Assembly (NCBI GenBank): GCA_946479785.1
Contig: CAMLHQ010000065.1
Coordinates: 1 to 17,936, forward strand
Length of the DNA stretch: 17,936 bases
Direction of reading: 5' to 3'
From: an uncultured Nitrospira sp.
GTDB taxonomy: Bacteria > Nitrospirota > Nitrospiria > Nitrospirales > Nitrospiraceae
Part shown: positions 6,024 through 13,357 of the stretch, one piece after another
Layout: every line of letters starts with the position of its first letter
How positions within the stretch are numbered: position 1 is the stretch's first letter
Notes under the pieces: generated by a model
What the model was told of the DNA's origin: nothing
Databases searched by the model: none
Seen by the model: the letters and a program-made list of their open reading frames with translations, nothing else
Translations under genes and position numbers: made by a program

Positions 6024-7358
6024 CTACCCGGGTAGTGGCGGAATGCCTCCGTCTTTCATCAAGAGACGGACCGCGTCCCTGACATTTCTAATTCGTTCGG
6101 TGGCCCCTTTTATCAGCTGCGTTTTTGTCTGACTCAGTTGAGCCAACCCCTGCTCTTGCGCCTTGAGGCCGGCGGCGGCGGCAACGCGCGGCACGACTTC
6201 CCATTCGTCCATAGCACAGATGATATTGTCATGGCTGATGCCTCGTGCTTCGGCACAGGCCGCCAATTCCATCGCCGCCGCGATTGCCATTTCGTCCGAG
6301 ATCGTGCGAGCCCGCACGTCCAATGCGCCCCGAAAGATGCCGGGGAACACGAGCGAATTATTCACTTGGTTGGGAAAATCGCTCCGACCAGTAGCCACAA
6401 TCCTTGCACCAGCCTCCTTCGCCTCCCATGGCCAGATCTCCGGGGTTGGATTGGCGCAGGCAAAGACGATGGCATCTCTGGCCATAGTCGCGACCCATTC
6501 CGGTTTGATGATTCCTCCCGCTGAGAAGGCGATACAGACGTCCGCGCCTCGCAGCGCCTCGGCAATTCCACCTCGCACACCGGCTCCGTTGGTTTCTGTG
6601 CAGACCTTCCATTGTTCGGCGAAATCAGGGCTGTCACGATAATCGGCGCGATGAGTGCCGAGAATGCCTCCGAGATCGCAGGCCACGATCGAGGAGGCGT
6701 CCGCTCCCTTGGCTTTCAAAAATCGATAGGTGGGCACATTGGCCGCGCCCATGCCGATCATCGCGATACGGATCTTCCCCATCGATTTACCGACGACCTT
6801 CAACGCGTTGATCAAGGACGCCAGGAGCACCGTGCCGGTCCCCTGCTGATCGTCGTGCCAGACCGGAATGTGACATGCTCTACGGGCTTCCGCCAAGACA
6901 CGAAAACATTTCGGCATGGCGATGTCTTCGAGGTTGATGCCGCCGAAGGAGGGCTCCAGCAGCTTGACGGTCCGGACGATCTCGTCGGGATCCTTCGTGC
7001 CCAAACAAATCGGCACCGCGTCCACCCCGCCCAGATACTTAAACAGCAACGCTTTCCCCTCCATCACGGGAAGACCGGCCTCTGGACCGATATCGCCCAA
7101 ACCAAGCACTCTTGTCCCGTCCGATATGACCGCGATGCTGTTCGCCTTGTTCGTAAGTTCGTAGACAAGTTCTGGAGTCTTCTGAATATCCAGGCATGGA
7201 GCCGCCACGCCGGGGGTATACCAGAGAGCAAAGTCATCGAGGCTGCGGACAGGGCACTTGGGAAACGTCTGGATCTTCCCCTTATAAAATGTATGCAGCC
7301 GCCGGGACTCCTCAGCAGGCTTCTGCGCCTTGGCGAGTAATTCTTCCTTGGTCGGCAT
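6024..7358 (-). CDS. NAD(P)-dependent malic enzyme (short bacterial form)
   Basis: 444 residues: the catalytic malic-enzyme core without the C-terminal phosphotransacetylase-like domain of MaeB. It decarboxylates L-malate to pyruvate and CO2 with NAD(P)+ and a divalent metal in the cytoplasm. Visible landmarks are WYTPGVAAPC at 46-55 (catalytic Tyr47), DIGPEAGLPVMEGKALLFK at 89-107 (catalytic Lys102), GINLEDIAMP at 140-149 and VWHDDQQGTGT at 166-176 (metal ligands Glu144, Asp145, Asp169), the nucleotide loop IGMGAANV at 201-208, and ANPTPEIWPWEA at 302-313. All key residues are present. The start ATG lies 15 bases after the Usp stop with only a modest AAAGG upstream, so it is probably the last gene of the protease/Usp transcript. 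The cofactor preference cannot be read safely. Confidence 0.92.
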   Translation of the reverse strand: MPTKEELLAKAQKPAEESRRLHTFYKGKIQTFPKCPVRSLDDFALWYTPGVAAPCLDIQKTPELVYELTNKANSIAVISDGTRVLGLGDIGPEAGLPVMEGKALLFKYLGGVDAVPICLGTKDPDEIVRTVKLLEPSFGGINLEDIAMPKCFRVLAEARRACHIPVWHDDQQGTGTVLLASLINALKVVGKSMGKIRIAMIGMGAANVPTYRFLKAKGADASSIVACDLGGILGTHRADYRDSPDFAEQWKVCTETNGAGVRGGIAEALRGADVCIAFSAGGIIKPEWVATMARDAIVFACANPTPEIWPWEAKEAGARIVATGRSDFPNQVNNSLVFPGIFRGALDVRARTISDEMAIAAAMELAACAEARGISHDNIICAMDEWEVVPRVAAAAGLKAQEQGLAQLSQTKTQLIKGATERIRNVRDAVRLLMKDGGIPPLPG

Positions 7359-7373
7359 GGGTGAGCCTTTCTC

Positions 7374-8234
7374 TTATCGAACGATCAGCACCGAACAGGG
7401 CGCATGAACCAGTACCTTCTCGGATACGCTTCCAAGCAAGAATCGCTTGATCGCTTTCACTCCACGGGAACCGATCACAATGATCTGCGCCTGATGCCGG
7501 GCCGCCGCATCCAAAATAGCAAACGCTGGATCGCCGTGGAGCAGTTCTGTCGCGATCTGATAGGTGGAGCCCGCACATTCTCCGGCAATATTCCGAAGTA
7601 GTTCCTGCCCCTTGTCCTCCACCACTTGGCGTAACTCGGATTGTCCCCGCATGCCCCAGCGTTCCGATCGGCCGGAGGGCCAGACGGTGACAATCGTCAC
7701 CTGGGCCAGGCCTTTAAAGGGACCCCTCGCCAGAAACTCCACCGCTTTGTGCGCAGGCTCGGAGCCATCGATAGCAACGAGAATTCGTTCCAACTTCGCC
7801 ATCGACTCTTTTACTACGAGAATGGAACAGGGCGCGTACGTCGCCACTTTCTGCGAGACACCGCCGAGTAGGAATGAAGGTGTGGCCGTCATGCCCCGTT
7901 GGCCGACGATCACGAGGTCCGCGTGCGACTCTTCCGCCGTCTGGATGATGCCTTCCGCAGCATCGCCGCTGTCCGCAATCAGCCGGATATGGCGGCAGTG
8001 CGGTTCCAACTCGGCTTTCATCTCGTGCAACACCTGCTCGGCGACCTCCGTCACTTCCCTGCGATAGGTGTCCAGATAGTCGGCGGGCATCGTCGGAGAG
8101 ATGTACGCATGCTTAAGGGCATCTTCGTCGACGACGTTGAGCACATCAAGGATCGGAGGTTCAGCCAGGTGACGGATGACTTGTGCGGCGTTCTTGGAAT
8201 CCGGAGAAGCATCGACGGCCAACACGACGCGCAT
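7374..8234 (-). CDS. Universal stress protein with two UspA domains
   Basis: 286 residues forming two tandem Usp domains, about 1-142 and 149-286. Each starts with the hydrophobic strand and Asp of the family (VVLAVDAS; ILVAIDGS). Each ends with the nucleotide-binding pattern G-x2-G-x9-G: GQRGMTATPSFLLGG at 111-125 and GSRGVKAIKRFLLGS at 255-269, each followed by V(S)xKV, A/HAPCS and V. The second copy has the canonical Gly-Ser end. The first has Gly-Gly, so its ATP binding may be weaker. Usp proteins are cytoplasmic, often ATP-binding, and raise survival under stress; their molecular target here is unknown. GAGAGGA precedes the ATG. It lies 9 bases after the protease stop and 15 before the malic enzyme, clearly one operon. 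Confidence 0.93.
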   Translation of the reverse strand: MRVVLAVDASPDSKNAAQVIRHLAEPPILDVLNVVDEDALKHAYISPTMPADYLDTYRREVTEVAEQVLHEMKAELEPHCRHIRLIADSGDAAEGIIQTAEESHADLVIVGQRGMTATPSFLLGGVSQKVATYAPCSILVVKESMAKLERILVAIDGSEPAHKAVEFLARGPFKGLAQVTIVTVWPSGRSERWGMRGQSELRQVVEDKGQELLRNIAGECAGSTYQIATELLHGDPAFAILDAAARHQAQIIVIGSRGVKAIKRFLLGSVSEKVLVHAPCSVLIVR

Positions 8235-8243
8235 GGTGTCCTC

Positions 8244-9563
8244 TCACGGACGATTGGAAACTTTTCGGGATACCTGGCCGATCAAGTCGTTCACCAACCG
8301 GACCGGCAGCGCCACATGCACGCCACTGACCCGTTGTAACATGGCCTGATTGACGGCGATGACTTTCCCGGCTCGATTGAAGATCGGCGCACCACTGCTG
8401 CCGCTGGCTGAGGCGGCTTCGTAGGCGACGAGATCCGGCGACGCGTCGGACACATGTCCTTGCGTCGCCAAGGTCCGAATTAACTGCTTGCGAGCCACCT
8501 CGTCGACGAGCCGAACCACATCCCCTCCTGCCCTGACGAGAATATCCTGGCCCACTGACGGCGTCGCTCGGGCAAGCAGGGTATCGACGCTTCCAGGGTA
8601 ACTCAGCATGACGATCGGCTCGCCGACGTGCGGAGACTCGTTCGCCAGCATGACCGGAGGTTGGCGTGTCGGCACACGATCGGTTCGCAGGAGTGCGATA
8701 TCGTTTTGATCTGATACCATGACTTCCGTCAAGAGATAGGGTGTCTCCTCGCCCGGGAAAAAGAGTCTCAATAAAATGATCTCCGGCTCAAATCCGGCTT
8801 CGATCGCCTGCTGAGCCGGCCCATAGGTTTCCCACATGCGCACCATATGTCGGTTCGTGACGACAGTTCCGTCGCGATCCACAAGGAACGCGGTTCCGGC
8901 AAAGTAGATCAAGACGGGAGGAGCGATCCCTTCCAACGTGACCAAAGCATTCCCATCTTTGTCGACATAGGGATTGCCCAATTGGTCGAGTCCCTGATAC
9001 CGCAACGGGCGGCCGGTGGTCTTTTCCTTAAATCCATATCCGCCCTGCAGCAATCCGACACTTCCTCCAAAGCGATGGATAATCTCTTCCGCAAAACTCT
9101 GAGACTGGCGCATCGCATTGAGCTGCTGGCGAACCGCCTCGATCTCCCGTTGAGACTCTCGCGTGGTTTCTTGCGCCTTCAATTTGGCCGTAAGCGCAGC
9201 CATTTGCTCTTCGGTTTGCCGTCGGGATTCGGCGGCGGCGTGCCGTTCCTGTTCGACGCGCCGCTCCAATTCGGCCTGCGTCATCTGTTTGAGTTCCAAT
9301 TGATGGACCACTTCAGCCATTTGCCGTTCGGTTTCGATCGTCGCCTGGTGCTGTCGATATAGCGCGGTGCCGAGCCACAGAACAAGGATCATGGGCACCA
9401 ACACGATGAGACCAGCTGCGACTCTGACGAGCGGCGACGCATGGATCATAATGTCGGCCAACATATGGCGGGCCAGGTACAAGGGCGAAAGATAGCGGGG
9501 ATGCGGGGTGCGGACGATGATATCGCGGCTGTCCGCCACGATGGTTTTAAGTGGTTTGCTCAT
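8244..9563 (-). CDS. Membrane-anchored coiled-coil trypsin-like serine protease
   Basis: 439 residues from the ATG at 9563 (ACGGAG five bases upstream; the GTG at 9569 is less well placed). Domain order: an N-terminal tail of about 45 residues, one membrane segment (about 47-69, VRVAAGLIVLVPMILVLWLG), a long Glu/Gln/Arg-rich coiled coil (about 75-160), then an S1/DegP-type protease domain. The catalytic triad is visible: His in VVTNRHMV (about 239), Asp in SDQNDIALLR (about 288) and Ser in ASGSSGAPIF (about 390; the canonical motif is GNSGGP). There is no PDZ domain. The topology implies a protease domain outside the cytoplasm, tethered by the coiled coil. The N-terminal tail would be cytoplasmic, where the adjacent FHA protein could contact it. 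FHA, protease and Usp genes follow each other with 9-17 base gaps. Confidence 0.85.
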   Translation of the reverse strand: MSKPLKTIVADSRDIIVRTPHPRYLSPLYLARHMLADIMIHASPLVRVAAGLIVLVPMILVLWLGTALYRQHQATIETERQMAEVVHQLELKQMTQAELERRVEQERHAAAESRRQTEEQMAALTAKLKAQETTRESQREIEAVRQQLNAMRQSQSFAEEIIHRFGGSVGLLQGGYGFKEKTTGRPLRYQGLDQLGNPYVDKDGNALVTLEGIAPPVLIYFAGTAFLVDRDGTVVTNRHMVRMWETYGPAQQAIEAGFEPEIILLRLFFPGEETPYLLTEVMVSDQNDIALLRTDRVPTRQPPVMLANESPHVGEPIVMLSYPGSVDTLLARATPSVGQDILVRAGGDVVRLVDEVARKQLIRTLATQGHVSDASPDLVAYEAASASGSSGAPIFNRAGKVIAVNQAMLQRVSGVHVALPVRLVNDLIGQVSRKVSNRP

Positions 9564-9580
9564 CAACACTCCGTCCGGTG

Positions 9581-9879
9581 TCAGCCGGAAGTGGACTCTG
9601 GACCGGCTTCTCCGAATTGGATCAGATCACCATCCCGCAAAGCCGTTTCTTTTTGCCTGAACCCGTTCACGAAGAGCAAGCGTTTCCCCGTTCGATCGAG
9701 GAGAACCGGTATGCCATGTTCGACGGAAAGTTCAGCATGAATGGCTTGCACCGCGTATCGAAAGCGCGATCGAATCGAACATCGCATTCCTCGCTCGTCC
9801 CGAACGTGATGCGATCGCTGTCGAATGGCTGCGTCTTTCCCTGGAGGCTGCCTAAGAGATGACAGAGCAATATCCGCAT
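9581..9879 (-). pseudogene. FHA-domain protein gene split by a one-base frameshift
   Basis: The first half (ATG at 9879; MRILLCHLLGSLQGKT, ITFGTSEECDVRFD) is the N-terminal half of an FHA domain. The second half lies in the -1 frame (YAVQAIHAELSVEHG, LLFVNGFRQ, LRDGDLIQFGEAGPES) and is its C-terminal half. The break falls near 9750-9765. Adding one T to give GATTAC instead of GATAC restores a continuous domain reading ...FDRAFDYAVQAIHAEL..., about 99 residues. FHA domains bind phosphothreonine peptides and typically recruit partners of Ser/Thr kinases. As read, translation would give a truncated half-domain, so the gene is inactive unless this is a sequencing error. There is no obvious slippery sequence for programmed frameshifting. 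It ends 17 bases before the protease gene, whose partner it probably was. Confidence 0.8.
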
Positions 9880-10000
9880 GCCAGACCCACCCCGTTTGGA
9901 CAGCAGGCGGTCCGTTTATAGACCCGTCTGAGTTTCAGAACTGTGGTCCAGGATGAAATGAAGAGGGGGCTGCGACGTCCCCAATTCCGACTGGAAACGC

Positions 10001-10237
10001 TTAGTTCAGGCGGGATCTGCTGTGACCGACAAACAACTTCTCGGCTTCCACACGCGCGAGGCCCTTTTCGCGATGAGCGAGGATCACAGGGTCGATCCGT
10101 TCGCCGCAACTGACGCAACGCCAATCGAACGAACCGACTTCCAACACCTGTTCCGTGACCATCAGTCCGCCGCAGCGATGGCACCGGTCGACGTGCCTCT
10201 GTTGCCGGATGGCAGACGCATTTGACACCTTGACCAT
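10001..10237 (-). CDS. Small zinc-ribbon protein (80-residue-class paralogue A)
   Basis: 78 residues. Four cysteines in two CxxC knuckles (C19/C22 and C41/C44: DRCHRCGGLMV and DWRCVSCGERIDPVI) make a treble-clef or zinc-ribbon fold likely. The N-terminal tail is basic and the C-terminal tail charged. The core CxxCxGLMV...RCVxCGxxxDPxI is shared with the 56-residue protein at 16720-16890, so these are paralogues. The function is unknown; such single-ribbon proteins often bind nucleic acid or another protein. Start choice: the ATG at 10237 has AGGAGG nine bases upstream, and an upstream GTG at 10243 would be too close. Its leader AGGAGGTGTGTG is nearly the same as that of the PepSY gene. It lies 66 bases after the CpgS-like stop and 121 bases before the FHA gene. 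Confidence 0.8.
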   Translation of the reverse strand: MVKVSNASAIRQQRHVDRCHRCGGLMVTEQVLEVGSFDWRCVSCGERIDPVILAHREKGLARVEAEKLFVGHSRSRLN

Positions 10238-10303
10238 GGACACACACCTCCTCTTGGCTGAAGTATTGAGTCGAGTATGTGAGCCACATTCTCGGAAAAG
10301 GAT

Positions 10304-11647
10304 TCATGCTGACTTGCCGTTCTTCAGCACTGCGAGCAGAAGGGCCTTGAGTGCCCCGCTCGCCTCCTCGAACCCGTATGTCACTCGACAGGTCGGCTGA
10401 CGGATGGTTATCAGCCGACGGAGATCGACTGGAGTGGCGATCAGCACGAGATCGCAATCCACCCCCTTGACCGTTTGTTCCAGGTCGCGAAGTTGTTGCG
10501 CCCCGTATCCCATCGCAGGCAGGAGACAATCCAGGTGACGGTTGGCATGAAAGGTCTCGCGGAGGCTTCCGACCGCGGCCGGTCGAGGATCGACTAACGC
10601 CGCGGCTCCATACTGTTTCGCCGCAAGCACGCCGGCCCCATAGGCCATCCCGCCATGCGTAACAGTCGGACCGTCCTCGATCACCAGTACGCGTTGACCT
10701 CTTACTAACTCTGGACTATTTACCGTCAGAGGCATCGTCGATTCGATCAACTGCGCTTTGGGATTGGCCGCTCTGATCGTCTGGCGCACGGCTTCGATCT
10801 GCCGTGGATCGGCCGTATCGACCTTCGTGATCACGATGACATCGGCACGGAGCAGATTGACCTCGCCGGGGAAATACTGTTGTTCGTGGCCCGCTCGATG
10901 AGGATCGACGAGAACGATTTCTAAATCCGATTCCAAAAAGGGAATGTCGTTGTTGCCTCCATCCCACAGGATGACATCGGCTTCCGATTCGGCGAGACGA
11001 AGAATCCGTTCATAGTCCACTCCGGCGAACACGACCTGTCCCTGTCCGATGTGGGGTTCATACTCTTCTCGTTCCTCAATCGTGCAATCTGCCTTATCGA
11101 GATCATCGAGTGCGGCAAATCGCTGGACCGCTTGTCGTGCTAAATCTCCGTAGGGCATCGGATGACGGATAACGCCGACTCGTCGCCCCGCGTTTCTGAG
11201 CCATTCCGCTATCTTTCGTGCGGCCGGACTCTTGCCCGATCCGGTCCTGGTCGCACAGACCGAGATGACCGGCTTGCGCGCCCTGAGCATCGTCGAACGA
11301 GGTCCTAACAAGCGGAAGTCTGCCCCTGCCGCCAGCGCACGGGACGCACAATGCATTACCATTTCGTGGGACACGTCGCTGTAGGCAAAGACAACATCAT
11401 CGACCGCCCGAGATGCAATGATCAACTCCAACTCCTCTTCCGGCACGATCGGGATCCCATTGGGATAGAGCGCACCTGCCAGCTCAGGAGGATAGGTTCG
11501 CCCCGCAATGTTGGGAATCTGGGCGGCGGTAAACGCAACAATTCGATAGCTGGGATTATTTCGAAAGACGACGTTGAAATTATGGAAATCGCGTCCGGCC
11601 GCTCCCATGATCACCACGGTCGTAACCGCTCTGGCGCGATTTTCCAC
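10304..11647 (-). CDS. CpgS-like (cyclic 2,3-diphosphoglycerate synthetase family) P-loop protein
   Basis: 447 residues from the GTG at 11647 (AAGGAGA six bases upstream). The frame is open farther up to 11812, but similarity begins at TTVVIMGAAGRDFHNFN. An N-terminal Rossmann-like domain (about 1-120) is followed by a P-loop domain: ISVCATRTGSGKSPAARK (GSGKS at 136-140), VILWDGGNNDIPF (about 225-237), VIVITKVDTADP (about 271-282, like a guanine-specificity NKxD with Thr for Asn) and HGGMAYGAG (about 355). This matches the family of archaeal cyclic 2,3-diphosphoglycerate synthetase and many bacterial homologues often labelled GTPase. In archaea the enzyme cyclises 2,3-diphosphoglycerate with ATP to make a thermoprotectant. 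Whether bacterial members do this is unproven, so the product name should be treated as a family label. Confidence 0.78.
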   Translation of the reverse strand: MENRARAVTTVVIMGAAGRDFHNFNVVFRNNPSYRIVAFTAAQIPNIAGRTYPPELAGALYPNGIPIVPEEELELIIASRAVDDVVFAYSDVSHEMVMHCASRALAAGADFRLLGPRSTMLRARKPVISVCATRTGSGKSPAARKIAEWLRNAGRRVGVIRHPMPYGDLARQAVQRFAALDDLDKADCTIEEREEYEPHIGQGQVVFAGVDYERILRLAESEADVILWDGGNNDIPFLESDLEIVLVDPHRAGHEQQYFPGEVNLLRADVIVITKVDTADPRQIEAVRQTIRAANPKAQLIESTMPLTVNSPELVRGQRVLVIEDGPTVTHGGMAYGAGVLAAKQYGAAALVDPRPAAVGSLRETFHANRHLDCLLPAMGYGAQQLRDLEQTVKGVDCDLVLIATPVDLRRLITIRQPTCRVTYGFEEASGALKALLLAVLKNGKSA

Positions 11648-11763
11648 TAAGACTCTCCTTCCACTGCTGATTTCTGCTACAGCTGATCTAGCCCTACTGA
11701 CCATGGAGAGGGAGGGACCCTTTGGATTCAATAGAGAATTGATGGTTCTACGCCGAAGACACG

Positions 11764-11779
11764 TGGTCTCGGCCTTGCA
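11764..11779 (+). promoter_or_regulatory. Sigma-54-type promoter of NTF2-like gene
   Basis: TGGTCTCGGCCTTGCA keeps TGG, the 10-base GG-GC spacing and a full TTGCA; only the CAC of the -24 block differs. The predicted start is near 11790, giving a leader of about 37 bases before the ATG at 11827. Confidence 0.55.
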
Positions 11780-11826
11780 GAACCCGTGCTCAAACCATGC
11801 AGCGCAACCCACAGGAGAACTCTTCC

Positions 11827-12369
11827 ATGAATGGGCGACTCTTTGCAGTCTGTTGTATTTTGCTTGTCACGGCTTGCCTTTGGACTTCGGTGCCATCAGC
11901 CGCGCACGCGAAAACTCAGTTAATGTCAGGCGGAATTCAGGACGTCGATCCCCAAACGCTCAAGGAGCTTCTCTCGACATTCGAGCTAGCAGAGCAGGCA
12001 ATGCGGGCGCACGATATTGACGGGATTATGGCGCTGTATTCGGACGACTACCTCTATCACGGACTCAAGAAGGCGGATGTTCAGAAGATCTGGAAACAGC
12101 TCTTCGATTACTACAAGGAGTTGGAGAGTTTTCACACATTCTCGGTCGTTCGCACGGTCGGATCAGCCAGCAAACTCGTCGCCGAAATAACCTGCACCGG
12201 AGTGGTGTGGGGCACATCTAAAGATACAACACTGCGAACTCCGATCGACAGCTGGTACGAGGAAATTCATTACTTGAAGAAAGAGAACGGCCGTTGGCGG
12301 ATCGTCGGCAACGTGGGCGAATCTCAACCGGTGTTGCAGTTTGGAATCGCACCTCACCCGCTTTTCTGA
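11827..12369 (+). CDS. Exported NTF2-like/SnoaL-fold protein
   Basis: 180 residues. The N-terminus MNGRLFAVCCILLVTACLWT is a signal sequence. VTAC fits a lipobox, so lipidation at Cys17 is possible, but AHA-K near residue 31 is also a good type I cleavage site. The mature part has the cone-shaped NTF2-like pattern: a long helix (QTLKELLSTFELAEQAMRAHD), then IDGIMALYSDDYLYHG, a strand SFHTFSVVRTV, KLVAEITCTGVVWG, and a final YLKKENGRWRIVGNVGES. Such domains bind small molecules or act as enzymes or immunity modules; nothing identifies a substrate here. Start: the ATG at 11827 has GGAGA eight bases upstream, whereas an earlier in-frame ATG at 11797 would sit almost at the predicted sigma-54 transcription start and would put ten polar residues before the signal. 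Divergent to the CpgS-like gene. Confidence 0.8.
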   Translation: MNGRLFAVCCILLVTACLWTSVPSAAHAKTQLMSGGIQDVDPQTLKELLSTFELAEQAMRAHDIDGIMALYSDDYLYHGLKKADVQKIWKQLFDYYKELESFHTFSVVRTVGSASKLVAEITCTGVVWGTSKDTTLRTPIDSWYEEIHYLKKENGRWRIVGNVGESQPVLQFGIAPHPLF

Positions 12370-12374
12370 GCAGA

Positions 12375-12407
12375 ATGAGGCGTCCGAACTACCCACCGGT
12401 GCCTCAT
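12375..12407. repeat. Inverted repeat after NTF2-like gene
   Basis: ATGAGGC (12375-12381) and GCCTCAT (12401-12407) form a 7-bp stem with a 19-base loop a few bases after the stop codon. There is no following T-run, so it is at best a factor-dependent end or an mRNA-stabilising hairpin. The rest of 12408-12598 shows no gene. Confidence 0.4.
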
Positions 12408-12488
12408 CATGCTTTGCCCACGCTTCCACTTTGGAATTCGTCTCCTACTAGTGTTGAAAGACTCCACACTGTGCAATCATCCCCTACC

Positions 12489-12502
12489 CTGTTACGCAAC
12501 AG
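12489..12502. promoter_or_regulatory. Candidate upstream activator palindrome for hsp20
   Basis: The perfect inverted repeat CTGTT-ACGC-AACAG is centred about 105 bases upstream of the -24 GG, a usual distance for a sigma-54 activator site. It is related in its arms to the dodecin-upstream CTGTTTACAG. Confidence 0.3.
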
Positions 12503-12598
12503 CCTCCACTTCACAATAGCTTTGACCGAAACGACTTACGACTCCAAACTCCTGGAAAAACCGCGAGAGGCATTCTGCTGTTTCCCCTCTCTTGCTTG

Positions 12599-12614
12599 TG
12601 GCACTGTCAATGCA
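12599..12614 (+). promoter_or_regulatory. Sigma-54-type promoter of hsp20
   Basis: TGGCACTGTCAATGCA has a perfect -24 block TGGCAC and ATGCA instead of TTGCA in the -12 block, with GG and GC 10 bases apart. The predicted start is near 12625, giving a leader of about 63 bases. Confidence 0.65.
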
Positions 12615-12687
12615 CTTCGAGCATGACGTTATCTCCAGATTGTGATCACGTCACTGCTTATTCATTCAGAAGAGGGAGGGAGTTGTT

Positions 12688-13161
12688 ATGTCAGAATTAT
12701 CGAGATGGGAGCCGTTGACACGTTGGAGTCCATGGAAAGAACTTGAAGATATGGAGAAACGCCTCTCGACGATATTCGGGCGCGCCCCGATGGCGACGAC
12801 CGGTGAAAAGAGAGAGGCCATTTCGGTCGCCGAATGGTCGCCGCTTGTCGATATTACAGAAGACGACGAGGAATATATCGTCAAAGCCGAAATCCCGGAG
12901 ATGAAGAAAGAGGACATCAAGATCAATGTCCATGACGAGGTGCTCTCGATCAGCGGCGAGCGGAAATATGAAAAGGAAGAAAAGGGCAAGAAGTATCACC
13001 GGGTCGAGCGGGCCTACGGCAGTTTCACGCGGAGTTTCACGCTGCCCGAAGATGCCGATGGCTCGAAGGTCAATGCCGAGTACAAGGATGGTGTCCTGAA
13101 AATCCATTTGCCGAAATCGGAAAAGGCAAAACCAAAGACCATTGAGATCAAGGTCGCATGA
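12688..13161 (+). CDS. hsp20: Hsp20 family small heat-shock protein
   Basis: 157 residues, a typical size. It has an N-terminal arm with tryptophans (SRWEPLTRWSPWKELEDMEK), an alpha-crystallin domain over about residues 48-145 (EWSPLVDITEDDEEYIVKAE, IPEMKKEDIKI, LSISGERKYE, RVERAYGSFTRSFTLPED, ADGSKVNAEYKDGVLKIHLP) and a C-terminal I-x-I motif (TIEIKVA) that bridges dimers in the oligomer. It is an ATP-independent holdase that keeps unfolding cytoplasmic proteins soluble. A strong GGGAGGGAG precedes the ATG. No CIRCE element or ROSE-like thermosensor is apparent; instead a sigma-54-type promoter with an upstream palindrome sits in front, which is unusual for this class. The convergent histidine kinase gene ends 197 bases downstream. 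Confidence 0.95.
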   Translation: MSELSRWEPLTRWSPWKELEDMEKRLSTIFGRAPMATTGEKREAISVAEWSPLVDITEDDEEYIVKAEIPEMKKEDIKINVHDEVLSISGERKYEKEEKGKKYHRVERAYGSFTRSFTLPEDADGSKVNAEYKDGVLKIHLPKSEKAKPKTIEIKVA

Positions 13162-13194
13162 GACGAACAAGAGTGCTTAGGGTTAGGTCGATCG

Positions 13195-13231
13195 CGCTCG
13201 GTGCCGTCACTGAGCGAGGGAATATCTATTT
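13195..13231 (+). terminator. Possible terminator of hsp20
   Basis: CGCTCGGT (13195-13202) pairs with ACTGAGCG (13209-13216), with one G-T wobble and a 6-base loop. It is followed after a few bases by an A/T-rich stretch ending in TTTT. The T-run is distant, so this is a weak candidate. Confidence 0.35.
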
Positions 13232-13357
13232 TAACGCGGAGGCAGTCTCGGAGTTTCACTCTGGCATAAAAGACATCGAAGGCATCGTCACTTGAGAATG
13301 ATCTGATCGTGGCTGCCGCGAGCAGCGCGGGCGGGACAAGGATGCGAGGGACGTAAG

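Noticed and set aside
6612..7340. 242-codon plus-strand open frame
   Set aside because: Antisense to the malic enzyme, whose catalytic motifs are all intact; the His/Asp-rich composition is typical of a shadow frame.
9852..10529. 225-codon minus-strand open frame
   Set aside because: It overlaps the zinc-ribbon gene, the FHA start and the end of the CpgS-like gene in another frame, is Arg/Ser-rich and low-complexity, and matches no family.
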